Shown here piece after piece: positions 16,771 through 25,900 of a stretch of 64,000 nt of DNA. Below the pieces are notes generated by a model. That model was not told the DNA's origin. It ran no database searches and worked only from the letters and a program-made list of their open reading frames with translations. How positions within the stretch are numbered: the stretch's first letter is position 1; each line of letters begins with the position of its first letter. A program made the position numbers and the translations under genes. Source of the DNA: Deltaproteobacteria bacterium (GTDB lineage: Bacteria > Desulfobacterota > Desulfarculia > Desulfarculales > Desulfarculaceae); assembly GCA_020444165.1 (NCBI GenBank), contig JAHLLK010000003.1, forward strand, positions 93,310-157,309. The letters run 5' to 3'.

Positions 16771-17958
16771 CTAGTTCTCTTTTTCGAACACGCCGGCCGC
16801 GCCCATGCCGAAGCCGATGCACATGGACACCAGGCCCCAGCGGCAATCCGAACCCCGGCGCAGCATTTCGTAGAGCAGTTGGGTGGTCAGCTTGGCGCCG
16901 GTGCAGCCCAGGGGATGGCCCAAGGCAATGGCCCCGCCGTTGACGTTCAGGATGTCCAGGTTCAGGCCCAGCTCGCGCACGCAGTACAGGGCCTGGGACG
17001 CGAAGGCCTCGTTCAGCTCGATGAGGTTCAGGTCGTCCACCCCGATGCCGGCCAGCTTCAAGGCTTTGGGGATGGCCTTCACCGGGCCGATGCCCATGTA
17101 GCGGGGGTCCACCCCGGCCACGGCAAAGGAGCGGTAGGTCAAGAGGGGCCGGAGGCCCATCTCCTGGGCCTTTTCCTTGGACATGCACATCACCATGGCC
17201 GCGCCGTCGCTGGTCTGGGAGGAGTTGCCCGCGGTGACCGAGCCGCCCTTGATGAAGGCGGGCTTCAGCTTGGCCAGGCCCTCCATGGTGGTGCCGGGCC
17301 GGGGACCTTCGTCGGTGTCGAAGATCTCCTCGTACAGCTCGTACTTGCCCTTCTTGTTCATGCGCTGCTTGGTCACGGCCAGGGGCAGGATCTCGTCCTT
17401 GAACTTGCCCTCGGCAATGGCCTTCAGGGCCAGCTCATTGGAGCGCACGCTCAAGGCGTCCATGTCCTCGCGGTTGATGTGGAAATCATTGGCCACGTTC
17501 TCGGCGGTCATGCCCATACCCTCGTAGGCCCAGGGTTTTTCGGCGCCCAGCTCGGGGTCAACCATCATCATGTTGCCGCCCATGGGGATCAGGCTCATGG
17601 ACTCCACGCCGCCGGCCACGATGATCTCGGCCTGGCCGGTCATGATGCGCTCGCAGGCGATGGAGATGGCATTGAGGCCGGAGGAGCAGAAGCGGTTGAT
17701 GGTCAAGCCGGGGACCTCGTCCGGCAGGCCGGCTTTGGCCACCAGCACCCGGGCCAGGTTCAGGCCCTGCTCGGCCTCGGGAAAGGTGCAGCCGATCACC
17801 ACGTCGTCGATGTGGAGCGGGTCCAGACCCGGGGTGCGCTTGATGACTTCCTTAAGAACCTCGGTGCCCATGTACTCTGGGCGGGTGAGGCGCAGGGTGC
17901 CCCGGGGGGCGCGCCCCACCGCGGTCCTGCAGGCCGCGACGATCACGGCTTCTTTCAT
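16771..17958 (-). CDS. fadA: Acetyl-CoA C-acyltransferase (3-ketoacyl-CoA thiolase)
   Basis: A 395-residue thiolase cleaving 3-ketoacyl-CoA to acetyl-CoA and a shortened acyl-CoA. The nucleophile Cys lies in [11 protein letters not shown], the catalytic His in [15 protein letters not shown], and the second Cys in [11 protein letters not shown]. Length matches the family. The start at 17958 has AGGAGG at proper distance; a longer frame of seven codons has none. The gap to fadE is about 146 bases without a terminator. A TATTAT box on the minus strand near 17990 could add an internal promoter. It completes the spiral with the FadN-like protein. Confidence 0.95.
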   Translation of the reverse strand: MKEAVIVAACRTAVGRAPRGTLRLTRPEYMGTEVLKEVIKRTPGLDPLHIDDVVIGCTFPEAEQGLNLARVLVAKAGLPDEVPGLTINRFCSSGLNAISIACERIMTGQAEIIVAGGVESMSLIPMGGNMMMVDPELGAEKPWAYEGMGMTAENVANDFHINREDMDALSVRSNELALKAIAEGKFKDEILPLAVTKQRMNKKGKYELYEEIFDTDEGPRPGTTMEGLAKLKPAFIKGGSVTAGNSSQTSDGAAMVMCMSKEKAQEMGLRPLLTYRSFAVAGVDPRYMGIGPVKAIPKALKLAGIGVDDLNLIELNEAFASQALYCVRELGLNLDILNVNGGAIALGHPLGCTGAKLTTQLLYEMLRRGSDCRWGLVSMCIGFGMGAAGVFEKEN

Positions 17959-17997
17959 GAGATTCCTCCTAAGTACCAAAAAAGCTTATAATATGTA

Positions 17998-18064
17998 GAA
18001 CAGGAGAGGGGACAACCTTAACGGCGCCCGCACGACGTTTTTGTAATAACCCCCTCTCCTGTTC
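17998..18064. repeat. 14-bp inverted repeat between fadN and fadA
   Basis: GAACAGGAGAGGGG at 17998-18011 and its exact complement at 18051-18064, separated by 39 bases. It could be a processing or attenuation hairpin changing the fadN to fadA ratio. There is no U tract on the minus strand. Confidence 0.6.
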
Positions 18065-18085
18065 ATATTCCTGTCTTGGCCCGTC

Positions 18086-20521
18086 CTAATTGCGCAGCGG
18101 CTTGCCGGTCTTCAGCATGTGGGCCATGCGGTCCTGGGTCTTCTTCATGCCGCACAGCCGGAGGAACGACTCGCGCTCCAGATCCAGGATGTACTGCTCG
18201 CTGACCTCGGTGTCGGGCAGCACTTCGCCGCCGGTGAGCACCCGGGCCACCTCGGAGGCCACGGTCAGGTCGTGATCGGTCACGTAACCGGCCTTGTGCA
18301 TGTTGTAGAGGGCATACTTGAACACGCCCATGACGTCCTTGCCCATGACCCGGATGTTGGTCAGGGGGAGGGGCGGGGTGTAGCCGGCCAGGTTGAGGGC
18401 CAGGACGTTGTCCTTGGCCGCCTTGATGCGGTAGTCGGCGTTGTAGATCACCTTGTCCGTGGGCCGGAAGATGCCCATCTTGATGGCTTCCTTGGCGCTG
18501 GTGGCCACCTTGGCCATGGCGATGGTCTCAAAGGCCCGGGCCACGAAGGGCATCAGGTAGATCTGCTTGGGATACAGGCCGCCGCGCTCCACGATGAACA
18601 GGCGGTCCACCGTGTTGCGGATCAACAGCTCCTTGGTGCCGCCGCCAGCGGGGATCACGCCCACGCCCACTTCCACCAGGCCGGCGTAGGTCTCGGCCGC
18701 CGCCACCACCCGGTCGGCGTGCAGGCAGACCTCGCAGCCGCCGCCCAGAGCCATCTGGTGCGGTGCGGCCACCACCGGTTTTTTCAGGTACTTGATGGTC
18801 ATGAGCGCGTTCTGGAGTTTCCTGACCGTGAACTCCAGTTCGTCCCATTCCTCTTCCTGGGCCGCGAAGAGGATCATCATCAGGTTGGCGCCCACGCAGA
18901 AGTTGGTGCCGTGGTTGGCGATCACCAGGCCGTCGAAGCGCTCCTCCACGATCTTGGCGCTTTTTTCCAGCATGCTGATGATGTCGAAGCCCAGGGCGTT
19001 CATCTTGGTGTGGAACTCCAGCCCAGCCACGCCGTCGCCCAAGTCGTAGAGGGTGGCGCCGCTGTTCTTCTCCACCACCTTGTTCTGGGCCTTCAGGGAA
19101 GGCAGCAGGATGATGTTGGGGCTGATCTCCACCTCCTGGTAAGACTTGGAGGGGATGTCGTAGTAGAATTTTTTGCCCGCTTCATCCTTATAGAAGGTAG
19201 CGTTGCCGGCGGCCAACAGGTCGGCCACCCAGGAGGGCAGGGTGAAACCGGCTTCCTGCATCTTGGCCGCGGACTGCTCGAGGCCCAGGGCGTCCCACAC
19301 CTCAAAGGGTCCGAGTTGCCAGTTGAAGCCCCACTTCATGGCGTTGTCGATGTTGACGATGTCGTCGGCGATCTCGGGGATGCGGTTGGCCGCGTAGATC
19401 AGGGACTCGCTCAGGTGCTTGAAGGTGAACAGGCCGGCCTTGTCCGTGGCGTAGTACATGGCCTTCAGCTTGCCCACGGTGCCGGAGACCTGTTTGGCCG
19501 CTTCCAGGGAGGCGAACTTCACCTTGGCCGGCTCGCGGTACTCCATGGTGGCGCGGTCCAGCACCAGGGTGACCTTCTTGCCCTCGGGGCTCTTGGTCTT
19601 TTTGTAGAAGCCGCCCTTGGTCTTGTTGCCCAGCTTGCCGTCGGCGATCATCTGCTTGAACCAGGCCGTGCCGGCAAAGACCTCGCGCCGTTCATCGTCC
19701 AGGGCGTTGTCAAAGACGTTGGCGGCCACGTGGCCCATGACGTCCAGGCCCACCAGGTCGGCCAGCTTGAAGGTGGCCATCTTGGGCCGGCCAATGACCG
19801 TGCCGGTGATGGCGTCGACTTCCTCAATGGAAAGCCCCATCTCGTCCATGAGCTGGTTCAGGTAGGAACCGCCGAAGATGCCGATGCGGTTGGCGATGAA
19901 GTTGGGGGTGTCCTTGGCAAAGACCACGCCCTTGCCCAGGCGCTTTTCCGCGAACTCGGCCATGAAGTCGATAATCTCGGGCTTGGTCTGGGGCCCGGGG
20001 ATGATCTCGAAAAGCTTCATGTAGCGGGGCGGATTGAAGAAGTGGGTGCCCAGGAAGCGCGCTTGGAACTCGGGCGAACAATGCTCGCTCATGGCGGCCA
20101 CGCTGATGCCGCTGGTGTTGGTGGTGATGATGGCTGTGGGCGAGCAGGCCTGCTCCAGCTTGGAGAGAAGGTCCTTCTTGATGTCCAGCCGCTCCACCAC
20201 GACCTCCACCACCCAGTCGCAATCGGCCAGGAGATCGAGGTTGTCCTCCAGGTTGCCGGTGACCACCAGGCCGGCGTCCTCGGGAACGAAGAAGGAAGCG
20301 GGCCGGGACTTCAGAGCACCCTGGAGTCCCATGTCGGCCAGGTAGTTGCGGAACTTCTTGGAGTCCTCCTTGACGCCTTTCTTGGCCAGCTCCGGGGGCA
20401 TCTTGAAGGGTACGATGTCCAAGAGCACGGTGGGCAGACCCACGTTGGCGCAGTGGGCGGCGATGGTCGCACCCATGACACCGGCGCCGATCACTCCCAC
20501 TTTCTTGATTTCAAGGGACAT
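18086..20521 (-). CDS. fadN: 3-hydroxyacyl-CoA dehydrogenase / enoyl-CoA hydratase (FadN type)
   Basis: An 811-residue bifunctional beta-oxidation enzyme. The NAD-binding dehydrogenase comes first (VGVIGAGVMGATIAAHCANVG at about 9-29, then the HAD C-domain), and the crotonase domain lies in the C-terminal half (about 500-720, with FCVGANLMM and GGGCEVCLHADRVVAAAE). This order is that of Bacillus FadN and opposite to E. coli FadB. Catalytic Glu residues of the hydratase can be placed in the GGGCEV and EVGVGVIPAGGG segments. The ATG at 20521 follows AGGAGG. It is the first gene after the two operator-like palindromes. Confidence 0.92.
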   Translation of the reverse strand: MSLEIKKVGVIGAGVMGATIAAHCANVGLPTVLLDIVPFKMPPELAKKGVKEDSKKFRNYLADMGLQGALKSRPASFFVPEDAGLVVTGNLEDNLDLLADCDWVVEVVVERLDIKKDLLSKLEQACSPTAIITTNTSGISVAAMSEHCSPEFQARFLGTHFFNPPRYMKLFEIIPGPQTKPEIIDFMAEFAEKRLGKGVVFAKDTPNFIANRIGIFGGSYLNQLMDEMGLSIEEVDAITGTVIGRPKMATFKLADLVGLDVMGHVAANVFDNALDDERREVFAGTAWFKQMIADGKLGNKTKGGFYKKTKSPEGKKVTLVLDRATMEYREPAKVKFASLEAAKQVSGTVGKLKAMYYATDKAGLFTFKHLSESLIYAANRIPEIADDIVNIDNAMKWGFNWQLGPFEVWDALGLEQSAAKMQEAGFTLPSWVADLLAAGNATFYKDEAGKKFYYDIPSKSYQEVEISPNIILLPSLKAQNKVVEKNSGATLYDLGDGVAGLEFHTKMNALGFDIISMLEKSAKIVEERFDGLVIANHGTNFCVGANLMMILFAAQEEEWDELEFTVRKLQNALMTIKYLKKPVVAAPHQMALGGGCEVCLHADRVVAAAETYAGLVEVGVGVIPAGGGTKELLIRNTVDRLFIVERGGLYPKQIYLMPFVARAFETIAMAKVATSAKEAIKMGIFRPTDKVIYNADYRIKAAKDNVLALNLAGYTPPLPLTNIRVMGKDVMGVFKYALYNMHKAGYVTDHDLTVASEVARVLTGGEVLPDTEVSEQYILDLERESFLRLCGMKKTQDRMAHMLKTGKPLRN

Positions 20522-20566
20522 GCCTAGCAACCTCCTTGGGATGGGAGGCGGGACTGGCCCCGCCAT

Positions 20567-20584
20567 TGAATGATTAATCATTCA
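20567..20584. promoter_or_regulatory. FadR-box-like palindrome upstream of fadN
   Basis: A perfect 18-bp palindrome, TGAATGATTAATCATTCA, 45 bases before the fadN ATG. It equals the consensus I recall for the TetR-type FadR of Bacillus (TGAATGAnTAnTCATTCA). It likely overlaps the promoter, so acyl-CoA-relieved repression is expected. Confidence 0.7.
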
Positions 20585-20643
20585 TAATCAGGGACAAGGC
20601 TCTGTTTCAGCCTAACTCCCTGCTCGTTTTGCGTTTCGGGTGT

Positions 20644-20663
20644 CTGAATGACAATTCATTCAG
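20644..20663. promoter_or_regulatory. Second FadR-box-like palindrome
   Basis: CTGAATGACAATTCATTCAG has eight-base perfect arms around CAAT and shares TGAATGA/TCATTCA with the first box, 77 bases away. Two sites suggest cooperative binding or looping. Confidence 0.6.
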
Positions 20664-21170
20664 TGTCCGCATTATTAGCATGCCGCCTGGAAGGCTGTCA
20701 AACTTTTTTTGGCGGGCCGCGCCCGGCCACGGGGCTGGCGGCTGCCCGGGTCCGGCGTGGCGCGGGCAGGAGCGGAGTTGTCCCGCGGAGACTCGCCGGG
20801 AAGGGGGCAGGGGAGGGGATTGGGGGCGCGCTACCAAGGTCAAGAATGAGAGAGGTGTGGGGCCCAGGGCCAAGCCGGGGAGCAGGTTGCCGGTTCCTTT
20901 TCGAACAATCTGCTGGACATGGGGCGGACGATGCGCTTAATTAACTGCGGAAGGCTGAGAATACAAACTGAATTACCATTCCAAATACCGGCCTTTCCCT
21001 GGCCGGGGGAGTTCCCGCCAGTTGCCCGGCCCCTGTGGCTCATCGCGGGGACGGGGCAACCGACCGGCTCTTAGCGGGAGGCTTTGCCAAAGATGATCAC
21101 ATTTGCTATCATTCCCGCAAAGTTGGCCCGGGCAAGCGGCCGACGGCACCAGGGGAAAATGGGGGACAAT
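20664..21170. other. Gene-free stretch between fad and cell-shape operons
   Basis: About 500 bases between divergent operons. No gene was found. It starts with a T-run (20703-20709) and GC-rich sequence, then an AT-richer section (20930-20985), and must hold the promoter of the shape operon, but no box pair is convincing. Confidence 0.4.
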
Positions 21171-21212
21171 ATGAAAAAGCTCTTCATTTTTATCCGTTTT
21201 TTTGTTAATTAG
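21171..21212 (+). CDS. Possible 13-residue leader peptide
   Basis: ATG at 21171 with GGGGGAC five bases upstream encodes MKKLFIFIRFFVN and stops five bases before the GTG of the L,D-transpeptidase-like gene, in another frame. The peptide looks like the beginning of a signal sequence. It could be a leader that couples translation, or the true N-terminus if a frameshift exists. Only sequence pattern supports it. Confidence 0.35.
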   Translation: MKKLFIFIRFFVN

Positions 21213-21217
21213 ACGCC

Positions 21218-22816
21218 GTGGATCGGAACAGACGAAACATAACCCCCCCAGACGGGGGAAATACCGTCGGATTCTCCGGTCTTGTCCCGCCGACCTGGTC
21301 CCGCTCCGCGGCCTGGGCTCTCGCCTTGTTCAGCCTGCTCTTCATTCTGGCAGCCTCGCCCCCGGCCCGGGCCCAGGAGGTGCGGGCTGCGGTGCCCCCC
21401 TTCTCCATGCCTCCGGAGACAGGACCGGCCTTGGTGTTCTGCTATCAGGGCAAGGTGATGGATCCCCGGGTGGTGGTGGTGGACAAAAGCCGACAAAGGC
21501 TCTTTGTCCTGCGCTACATGGGCCGGCTCGCCCTGGAGTACGAGATGCCTTGCTCCACCGGTCAGCAGGACGGCCAGAAAGAGGCTGCCGGCGATGAGCG
21601 CACCCCCGAGGGCTTGTATTTCGTGACCCATCGCTATCAGGACCGCAAGGTCACCATCTTCGGTGACCGGGCCCTGCACCTGAACTACCCCAATATCTTC
21701 GACAAGCTGGATGGCCGCCAAGGCGACGGCATCTATATTCACGGCACCAACCGCGAACTGAAGCCCAAGGGCAGCAACGGTTGCGTGGTCATGGCCAACG
21801 ATGAGCTGTCCGAGGTGGGCCCCCTGTTGAAAAACCAGTCCACCCCGGTGGTGGTGGTGGACAGCTTCAGCCTGCCCAAGGACACCCAGCAGAAGGATGC
21901 CTGCGCTTATCTGCAGTTGGTGAAGGAAGGCCAGGTCCTCTCCGACGACCTGGCCGCAGCCCCTCAAGAGGTCACTCTCCTGGAGCCGGGCCACCATCCT
22001 TCTGATTTCGGCTATCTGGGGCCGCGCCTGGCCGGGTTCGCCCGCCGCCCCAAACCACCCCTCAGCCTGGAAACCGAGGGCTTGGCCCTTTTCGGGGTGG
22101 GTGACAAATGGGTGGTGGTCCACCACAAGAAGATCAAGGGCCCGGATGGCGCCACGGTGCTCATTACCCGTCGGGTCTATTTAAGAGGGGACAGCACGGC
22201 CAAGCTGACCCCGGTGCGCGATCAGTGGGTTTTGGCCGATGCCGCCGCGGCCAAGCAATTGGCCGGCTGGCTCCCCGAGGTCCCCCCGGTGAAGGTCCCT
22301 CCGCCAGTCGCAAAACCGGCCCCGGTACAGGTGGCCCAGGTGGTGGTCCCGCCGCCGGCGGCCAAACCCACGCCCCCTCCGGTCCCTCCGGCCCCCCCGG
22401 CCAAACCGGCCCCCCCGGCCAAACCGGCCCCCCCGGCCAAACCGGCTCCGCCGGCCAAGAACCTGGCCAAGGAAAGCAGCCAGATCAAGGCCACCCTCCT
22501 GGCCTGGGCCCGGGCCTGGCAAAGGAAGGACCTGAACGCCTATATCAGCTACTATGCCCCGCAGTTCAAGAACGAGGGTATGGACCTGGCGGCTTGGAAG
22601 AAGCACAAGGCTTATTTGAACAAGGTATACAAAGTCATCCAGGTGAGGTTCAGCAATCTCAAAATCGAGATAGAAGGCGACCGGGCCAAAGTAACCTTCC
22701 TGCAGAGCTACCGGTCTGATTGGCATCAGGACCTGGGGCGCAAATCCATGATCATGATCCGCCACAAAGGCGCCTGGAAGATCCTTACCGAAGATTGGGA
22801 GCAGATCAGAAGCTGA
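21218..22816 (+). CDS. YkuD-fold L,D-transpeptidase/carboxypeptidase with NTF2 domain (Csd6-like)
   Basis: A 532-residue exported peptidoglycan enzyme. A signal segment (about 31-52, ending ARA-QE) is followed by the YkuD catalytic domain (about 80-205) with His175 in HGTN and Cys189 in GSNGCVVM. The usual SHGCIR is altered to SNGCVV. A middle domain (about 210-355), a Pro/Ala/Lys linker with tandem PPAKPA units (about 385-415) and a C-terminal NTF2/SnoaL-like domain (about 420-532) follow. The YkuD plus NTF2 layout is that of Helicobacter Csd6, which trims tetrapeptides and shapes the helical cell. It leads an operon with a membrane protein, a Csd4-like peptidase and a bactofilin. The GTG start has little ribosome site and may depend on the leader peptide. 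Confidence 0.85.
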   Translation: MDRNRRNITPPDGGNTVGFSGLVPPTWSRSAAWALALFSLLFILAASPPARAQEVRAAVPPFSMPPETGPALVFCYQGKVMDPRVVVVDKSRQRLFVLRYMGRLALEYEMPCSTGQQDGQKEAAGDERTPEGLYFVTHRYQDRKVTIFGDRALHLNYPNIFDKLDGRQGDGIYIHGTNRELKPKGSNGCVVMANDELSEVGPLLKNQSTPVVVVDSFSLPKDTQQKDACAYLQLVKEGQVLSDDLAAAPQEVTLLEPGHHPSDFGYLGPRLAGFARRPKPPLSLETEGLALFGVGDKWVVVHHKKIKGPDGATVLITRRVYLRGDSTAKLTPVRDQWVLADAAAAKQLAGWLPEVPPVKVPPPVAKPAPVQVAQVVVPPPAAKPTPPPVPPAPPAKPAPPAKPAPPAKPAPPAKNLAKESSQIKATLLAWARAWQRKDLNAYISYYAPQFKNEGMDLAAWKKHKAYLNKVYKVIQVRFSNLKIEIEGDRAKVTFLQSYRSDWHQDLGRKSMIMIRHKGAWKILTEDWEQIRS

Positions 22817-22879
22817 CGCGCCACCAGGCTGATCCTGGAGGGTAGGCCTCGCTTGCCGGTCTTTCACCTGGAGTGAGAT

Positions 22880-23755
22880 TTGACCAAAAACAACCTGGAT
22901 ATAGTCTTGGTGCGCAAGTCCGGGCCGGTCCAACGCCTGCGTTTGGGGGCCTGGCTGTTTTATTTTCTGGGCATCATCCTGGTGGCCCTCTTGGCCGGTA
23001 TCGCGGGAGGCGGCTGGCTCATCTACAAGCAGGAAACGGTGCTCAAGGACATGGCCAGCAGCATGAATCTCATGATGCTGCGCACCGAGCGCCTGGAGTA
23101 CCTGGTGCAGGAGCAGGAGACCCGGGAGCTCTTGGCCCAGGAAGAAGCCGACCGTAAGGAGGACCAGAGCCGGGCCGAGGCTGCGAAGAAGAACGCCAAA
23201 GCCGGCGCGGAGTCCGAGAGCGCCCCCACTCCCGAGCCCACCCCGGAGCCCACGCCGCCGCCCGAGCCGCCCGAGCCCATCACTTCGGAGGTGGTGGCGG
23301 TGCAGGGCGTGGAGTCCCGCCTGGAAGGCCAGGACCTGGTGGTCACCTTCAACGTGGCCAACGTGGGCGAGGGGCGCGCCAATACGGCCGAAGGTTATGT
23401 GTCCCTGGTCCTCCGGGGAACCCGGCGGGGCAAGCCCTGGATGGAGGCTTGGCCGCCCATGAAACTCACCCCCCAGGGCCGGCCCCAGAACTACCGGCGG
23501 GGCACGCCCTTTGCCGTGCAGCGCTACCGCCGGATCCGGGCCCGTTTCGCCATGGCCGACAAGCAGTTCACCAAGATGGAATTCGTGATCTACGACCGCG
23601 ACGGCGGCCTGCTCCTGGTGCAGAGCCGGGACCTGGCGCCGGACGGCAGCCTGGCGTCCGGCGCCCCGGAAAAGACCCCGGACACCCCGCCCGACAACAC
23701 CGCCGAACCGGAAACCGCACCTGGTACGGCTTCCCCCACGGCAGAAAGCAACTGA
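22880..23755 (+). CDS. Single-pass membrane protein of the cell-shape operon
   Basis: A 291-residue protein. A short cytoplasmic N-terminus precedes one membrane helix (about 24-47, LFYFLGIILVALLAGIAGGG). A coiled coil (about 50-105, METs then EEADRKEDQSRAEAAKK) and a Pro/Glu/Thr linker (about 110-135) lead to a periplasmic beta-rich domain (about 138-245) and a disordered Pro/Thr/Glu tail. The beta-domain reads like an Ig/transglutaminase-associated fold but was not identified. Between a Csd6-like and a Csd4-like enzyme, it is a good candidate for a scaffold linking bactofilin to periplasmic hydrolases. The TTG start follows GGAGTGAGAT. Confidence 0.75.
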   Translation: MTKNNLDIVLVRKSGPVQRLRLGAWLFYFLGIILVALLAGIAGGGWLIYKQETVLKDMASSMNLMMLRTERLEYLVQEQETRELLAQEEADRKEDQSRAEAAKKNAKAGAESESAPTPEPTPEPTPPPEPPEPITSEVVAVQGVESRLEGQDLVVTFNVANVGEGRANTAEGYVSLVLRGTRRGKPWMEAWPPMKLTPQGRPQNYRRGTPFAVQRYRRIRARFAMADKQFTKMEFVIYDRDGGLLLVQSRDLAPDGSLASGAPEKTPDTPPDNTAEPETAPGTASPTAESN

Positions 23756-23758
23756 CAG

Positions 23759-25573
23759 GTGTGGTTTCCCAGGCAGGGCAAGCCCTGGCTCCTCTGCCTG
23801 GGAGCCATGTTCCTGCTTTTGTCCGCGGCCGCGGCGGCCCCCGCGGGGACCGGGCCCCAGCGCCCCGGCCGCGAGCATCTGGTCTATTTTGCCAACACCC
23901 CCGATGAACTGAGTGTTTACCGGGTTTACGGGGCCAGGGACGGCAAGACCCTGATGATCGTGGGCGGCATCCAGGGCGACGAGCCGGGGGGCTTTCTCTC
24001 GGCCGATCTCTACGCCGATCTGAGCCTGGTGCGGGGAAACCTCATCGTGGTGCCCCGGGCCAACTTCTATTCCATAATCCTGAACCAACGCGGGCCGGAC
24101 GGCGACATGAACCGCCAGTTCGGCGATCCGGTCACGGCGCTCCGCCAGAAAAAGATCGTGGACGTCATCAAGCAGCTCATCGCGGAAAGCGATCTGCTCT
24201 TGAACCTCCACGATGGCAGCGGCTTTTTTCGGACCCGCTACGAGAGCCCCCTGGCCAATCCCCAGCGTTACGGCCAATCCCTCATCGCCGACACGGACGT
24301 CTACCGCCGGCCCGACGGCGGAGTCATCGACCTGAAAGTCCTGGCTGAGAAGGTGCTGGCCCGGGTGAACCCCCAGATACCCTCCCCGGCCCACCATCTG
24401 TTGTTCAACAACCACCGCACCTCGGCCAAGGACTCCCCCAACAAGGAGCAGCGCCTCTCGGCCACCTACTATGCCTTGACCCGCTGCCAAATTCCGGCCT
24501 TTGGCGTGGAGACCAGCAAGTCGCTGCCCACGGTGGAGATGAAGATCCGCCACCACGCCCTGGTGGTCAACGCCTTCATGGAAGAGCTGGGGGTGGTGCC
24601 GGAGCACCCGGGCTGTGACCTGGAGCAACCGCAGCTCAAGTACCTGGTGGTGACCATCAACGACGACCTGCCGGTGGTGGTGCGCCAGGACGCGGTGCTG
24701 CAGGTGGCGGCCGGCGACCGCATCAACGTACAGCACATCGAGGCCAACTATGACCGCGGGCTCACCTGCGATCTGGAGGGCGTGGGCTCGGTCAACGACA
24801 CCCGCCAGAGTTTCGTGATCCAAAGGCCCACCCAGATCGTGGTGCGCAAGGACAGCCAGACCATCGGCCGGGTGCGGGTGGAGCCGGGGCCGGCCGGGGT
24901 CCACCGGGGACCGGTGAAGTCGCACATCCTTTACCTGGTGGTGGAGGTGGCGGGCCAGCGCCGGGTGGTGGCTGACGGTGAGTCGTTGAACCTGGTCAAG
25001 GGTGACACCCTGACCGTGGTGGACGTGCTTTCCAACCTGCCGGATCAAAGCAATCTTCGTGTGAATTTCAAGGGCTTTGTGCCCCACGGCGGGGGCAACA
25101 CCGGCGAAGACCGCGGCTTTCCCATCAACACCGCCTCGGACCTCCTGCCGCGTTACTCCCACTGCCCCGGAGGAGGCGAACCCAGCCTGGAATGCTATCA
25201 GGTGGTGGTCAAGCAGGGCGAGCGCCCCTTGGGGGGCATTGATGTGAAGCTGGTGCCGGCCAAACTGGACTATGTGGTTATCCGCCGGGAAGGGGGGTAC
25301 AAAATGGTCTACCAGAACGGGGAGACCATCCGCACCCGGCCCGGCGAGCGCCTGGAGGTCATGGACCTCAAAACCAATGTCAAGGTCGCGGACGAACTGG
25401 CCTTGGAGCTCTGGGGCAAAGCGGCCCACCTGAAGCTGCAGGGCGGGGCCATTCCCACCGACGACCACAGCTTGCGGCGCTTGACCACCCGAGGCAAGGG
25501 CGATCTGAAGCTGATGGTCATGCGCCAGGCTCAAACCATGGGTCATGTGCGTCTGGAGATCGGAGGACGATAA
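23759..25573 (+). CDS. M14/M99-type zinc carboxypeptidase, Csd4-like
   Basis: A 604-residue exported peptidase. A signal peptide (about 9-27) is followed by the carboxypeptidase domain (about 40-280). Zinc ligands are readable as Gln72 and Glu75 in GGIQGDEPGG and His151 in LLNLHDGSG; GDMNRQF (115-121) supplies the substrate Arg, and Glu251 in FGVETSK is the likely base. Gln in place of the first His is the hallmark of Helicobacter Csd4, which cuts tripeptide stems to dipeptides. Three beta-sandwich-like repeats follow (about 285-370, 375-475, 485-604). The GTG start lies four bases after the previous stop and lacks a good ribosome site, so coupling is likely. Confidence 0.85.
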   Translation: MWFPRQGKPWLLCLGAMFLLLSAAAAAPAGTGPQRPGREHLVYFANTPDELSVYRVYGARDGKTLMIVGGIQGDEPGGFLSADLYADLSLVRGNLIVVPRANFYSIILNQRGPDGDMNRQFGDPVTALRQKKIVDVIKQLIAESDLLLNLHDGSGFFRTRYESPLANPQRYGQSLIADTDVYRRPDGGVIDLKVLAEKVLARVNPQIPSPAHHLLFNNHRTSAKDSPNKEQRLSATYYALTRCQIPAFGVETSKSLPTVEMKIRHHALVVNAFMEELGVVPEHPGCDLEQPQLKYLVVTINDDLPVVVRQDAVLQVAAGDRINVQHIEANYDRGLTCDLEGVGSVNDTRQSFVIQRPTQIVVRKDSQTIGRVRVEPGPAGVHRGPVKSHILYLVVEVAGQRRVVADGESLNLVKGDTLTVVDVLSNLPDQSNLRVNFKGFVPHGGGNTGEDRGFPINTASDLLPRYSHCPGGGEPSLECYQVVVKQGERPLGGIDVKLVPAKLDYVVIRREGGYKMVYQNGETIRTRPGERLEVMDLKTNVKVADELALELWGKAAHLKLQGGAIPTDDHSLRRLTTRGKGDLKLMVMRQAQTMGHVRLEIGGR

Positions 25574-25900
25574 TTGAGCGGCAATAATTTCACCATCTTG
25601 GCCGCCGGCACTTTCGTACGTGGCGATGTGTACAGCGATGACGTCCTGGTGGTGGAGGGCGGGGTGGAGGGCAATATCGTGGGCAACCGGGTCTCGGTTA
25701 AGGCCTCGGGCTGGCTGCACGGCAACCTCACCTGCCGCTCCCTGTCCATCGAGCCGGGCGGCATCGTGGACGGCGCGGTCCGGGTCAGCAGTTCCCTGGC
25801 CCTGCCACCCCACGACCAAGCCCGACCGGACGCCTTGCCCGCGGGCCAGAACAGCCCCTCCCTGGCCCAAGGCGACACCCCCTCTGGAGACCAGGACTAA
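25574..25900 (+). CDS. Bactofilin
   Basis: A 108-residue polymer-forming cytoskeletal protein. The beta-helix core shows the regular G/V spacing of bactofilins: GTFVRGDVYSDDVLVVEGGV, EGNIVGNRVSVKASG, and IEPGGIVDGAV. The N- and C-termini are short and Pro-rich. The TTG start immediately follows the TAA of the peptidase gene and has GGAGG seven bases upstream. Bactofilins position peptidoglycan enzymes and govern curvature in Helicobacter (CcmA), Caulobacter and others. Its place after Csd6- and Csd4-like genes supports a cell-shape role. Confidence 0.88.
   Translation: MSGNNFTILAAGTFVRGDVYSDDVLVVEGGVEGNIVGNRVSVKASGWLHGNLTCRSLSIEPGGIVDGAVRVSSSLALPPHDQARPDALPAGQNSPSLAQGDTPSGDQD

Noticed and set aside
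22181..25870. A 1229-codon open frame antisense to the cell-shape operon
   Set aside because: Covers several genes with strong family motifs on the plus strand and has no motif of its own.
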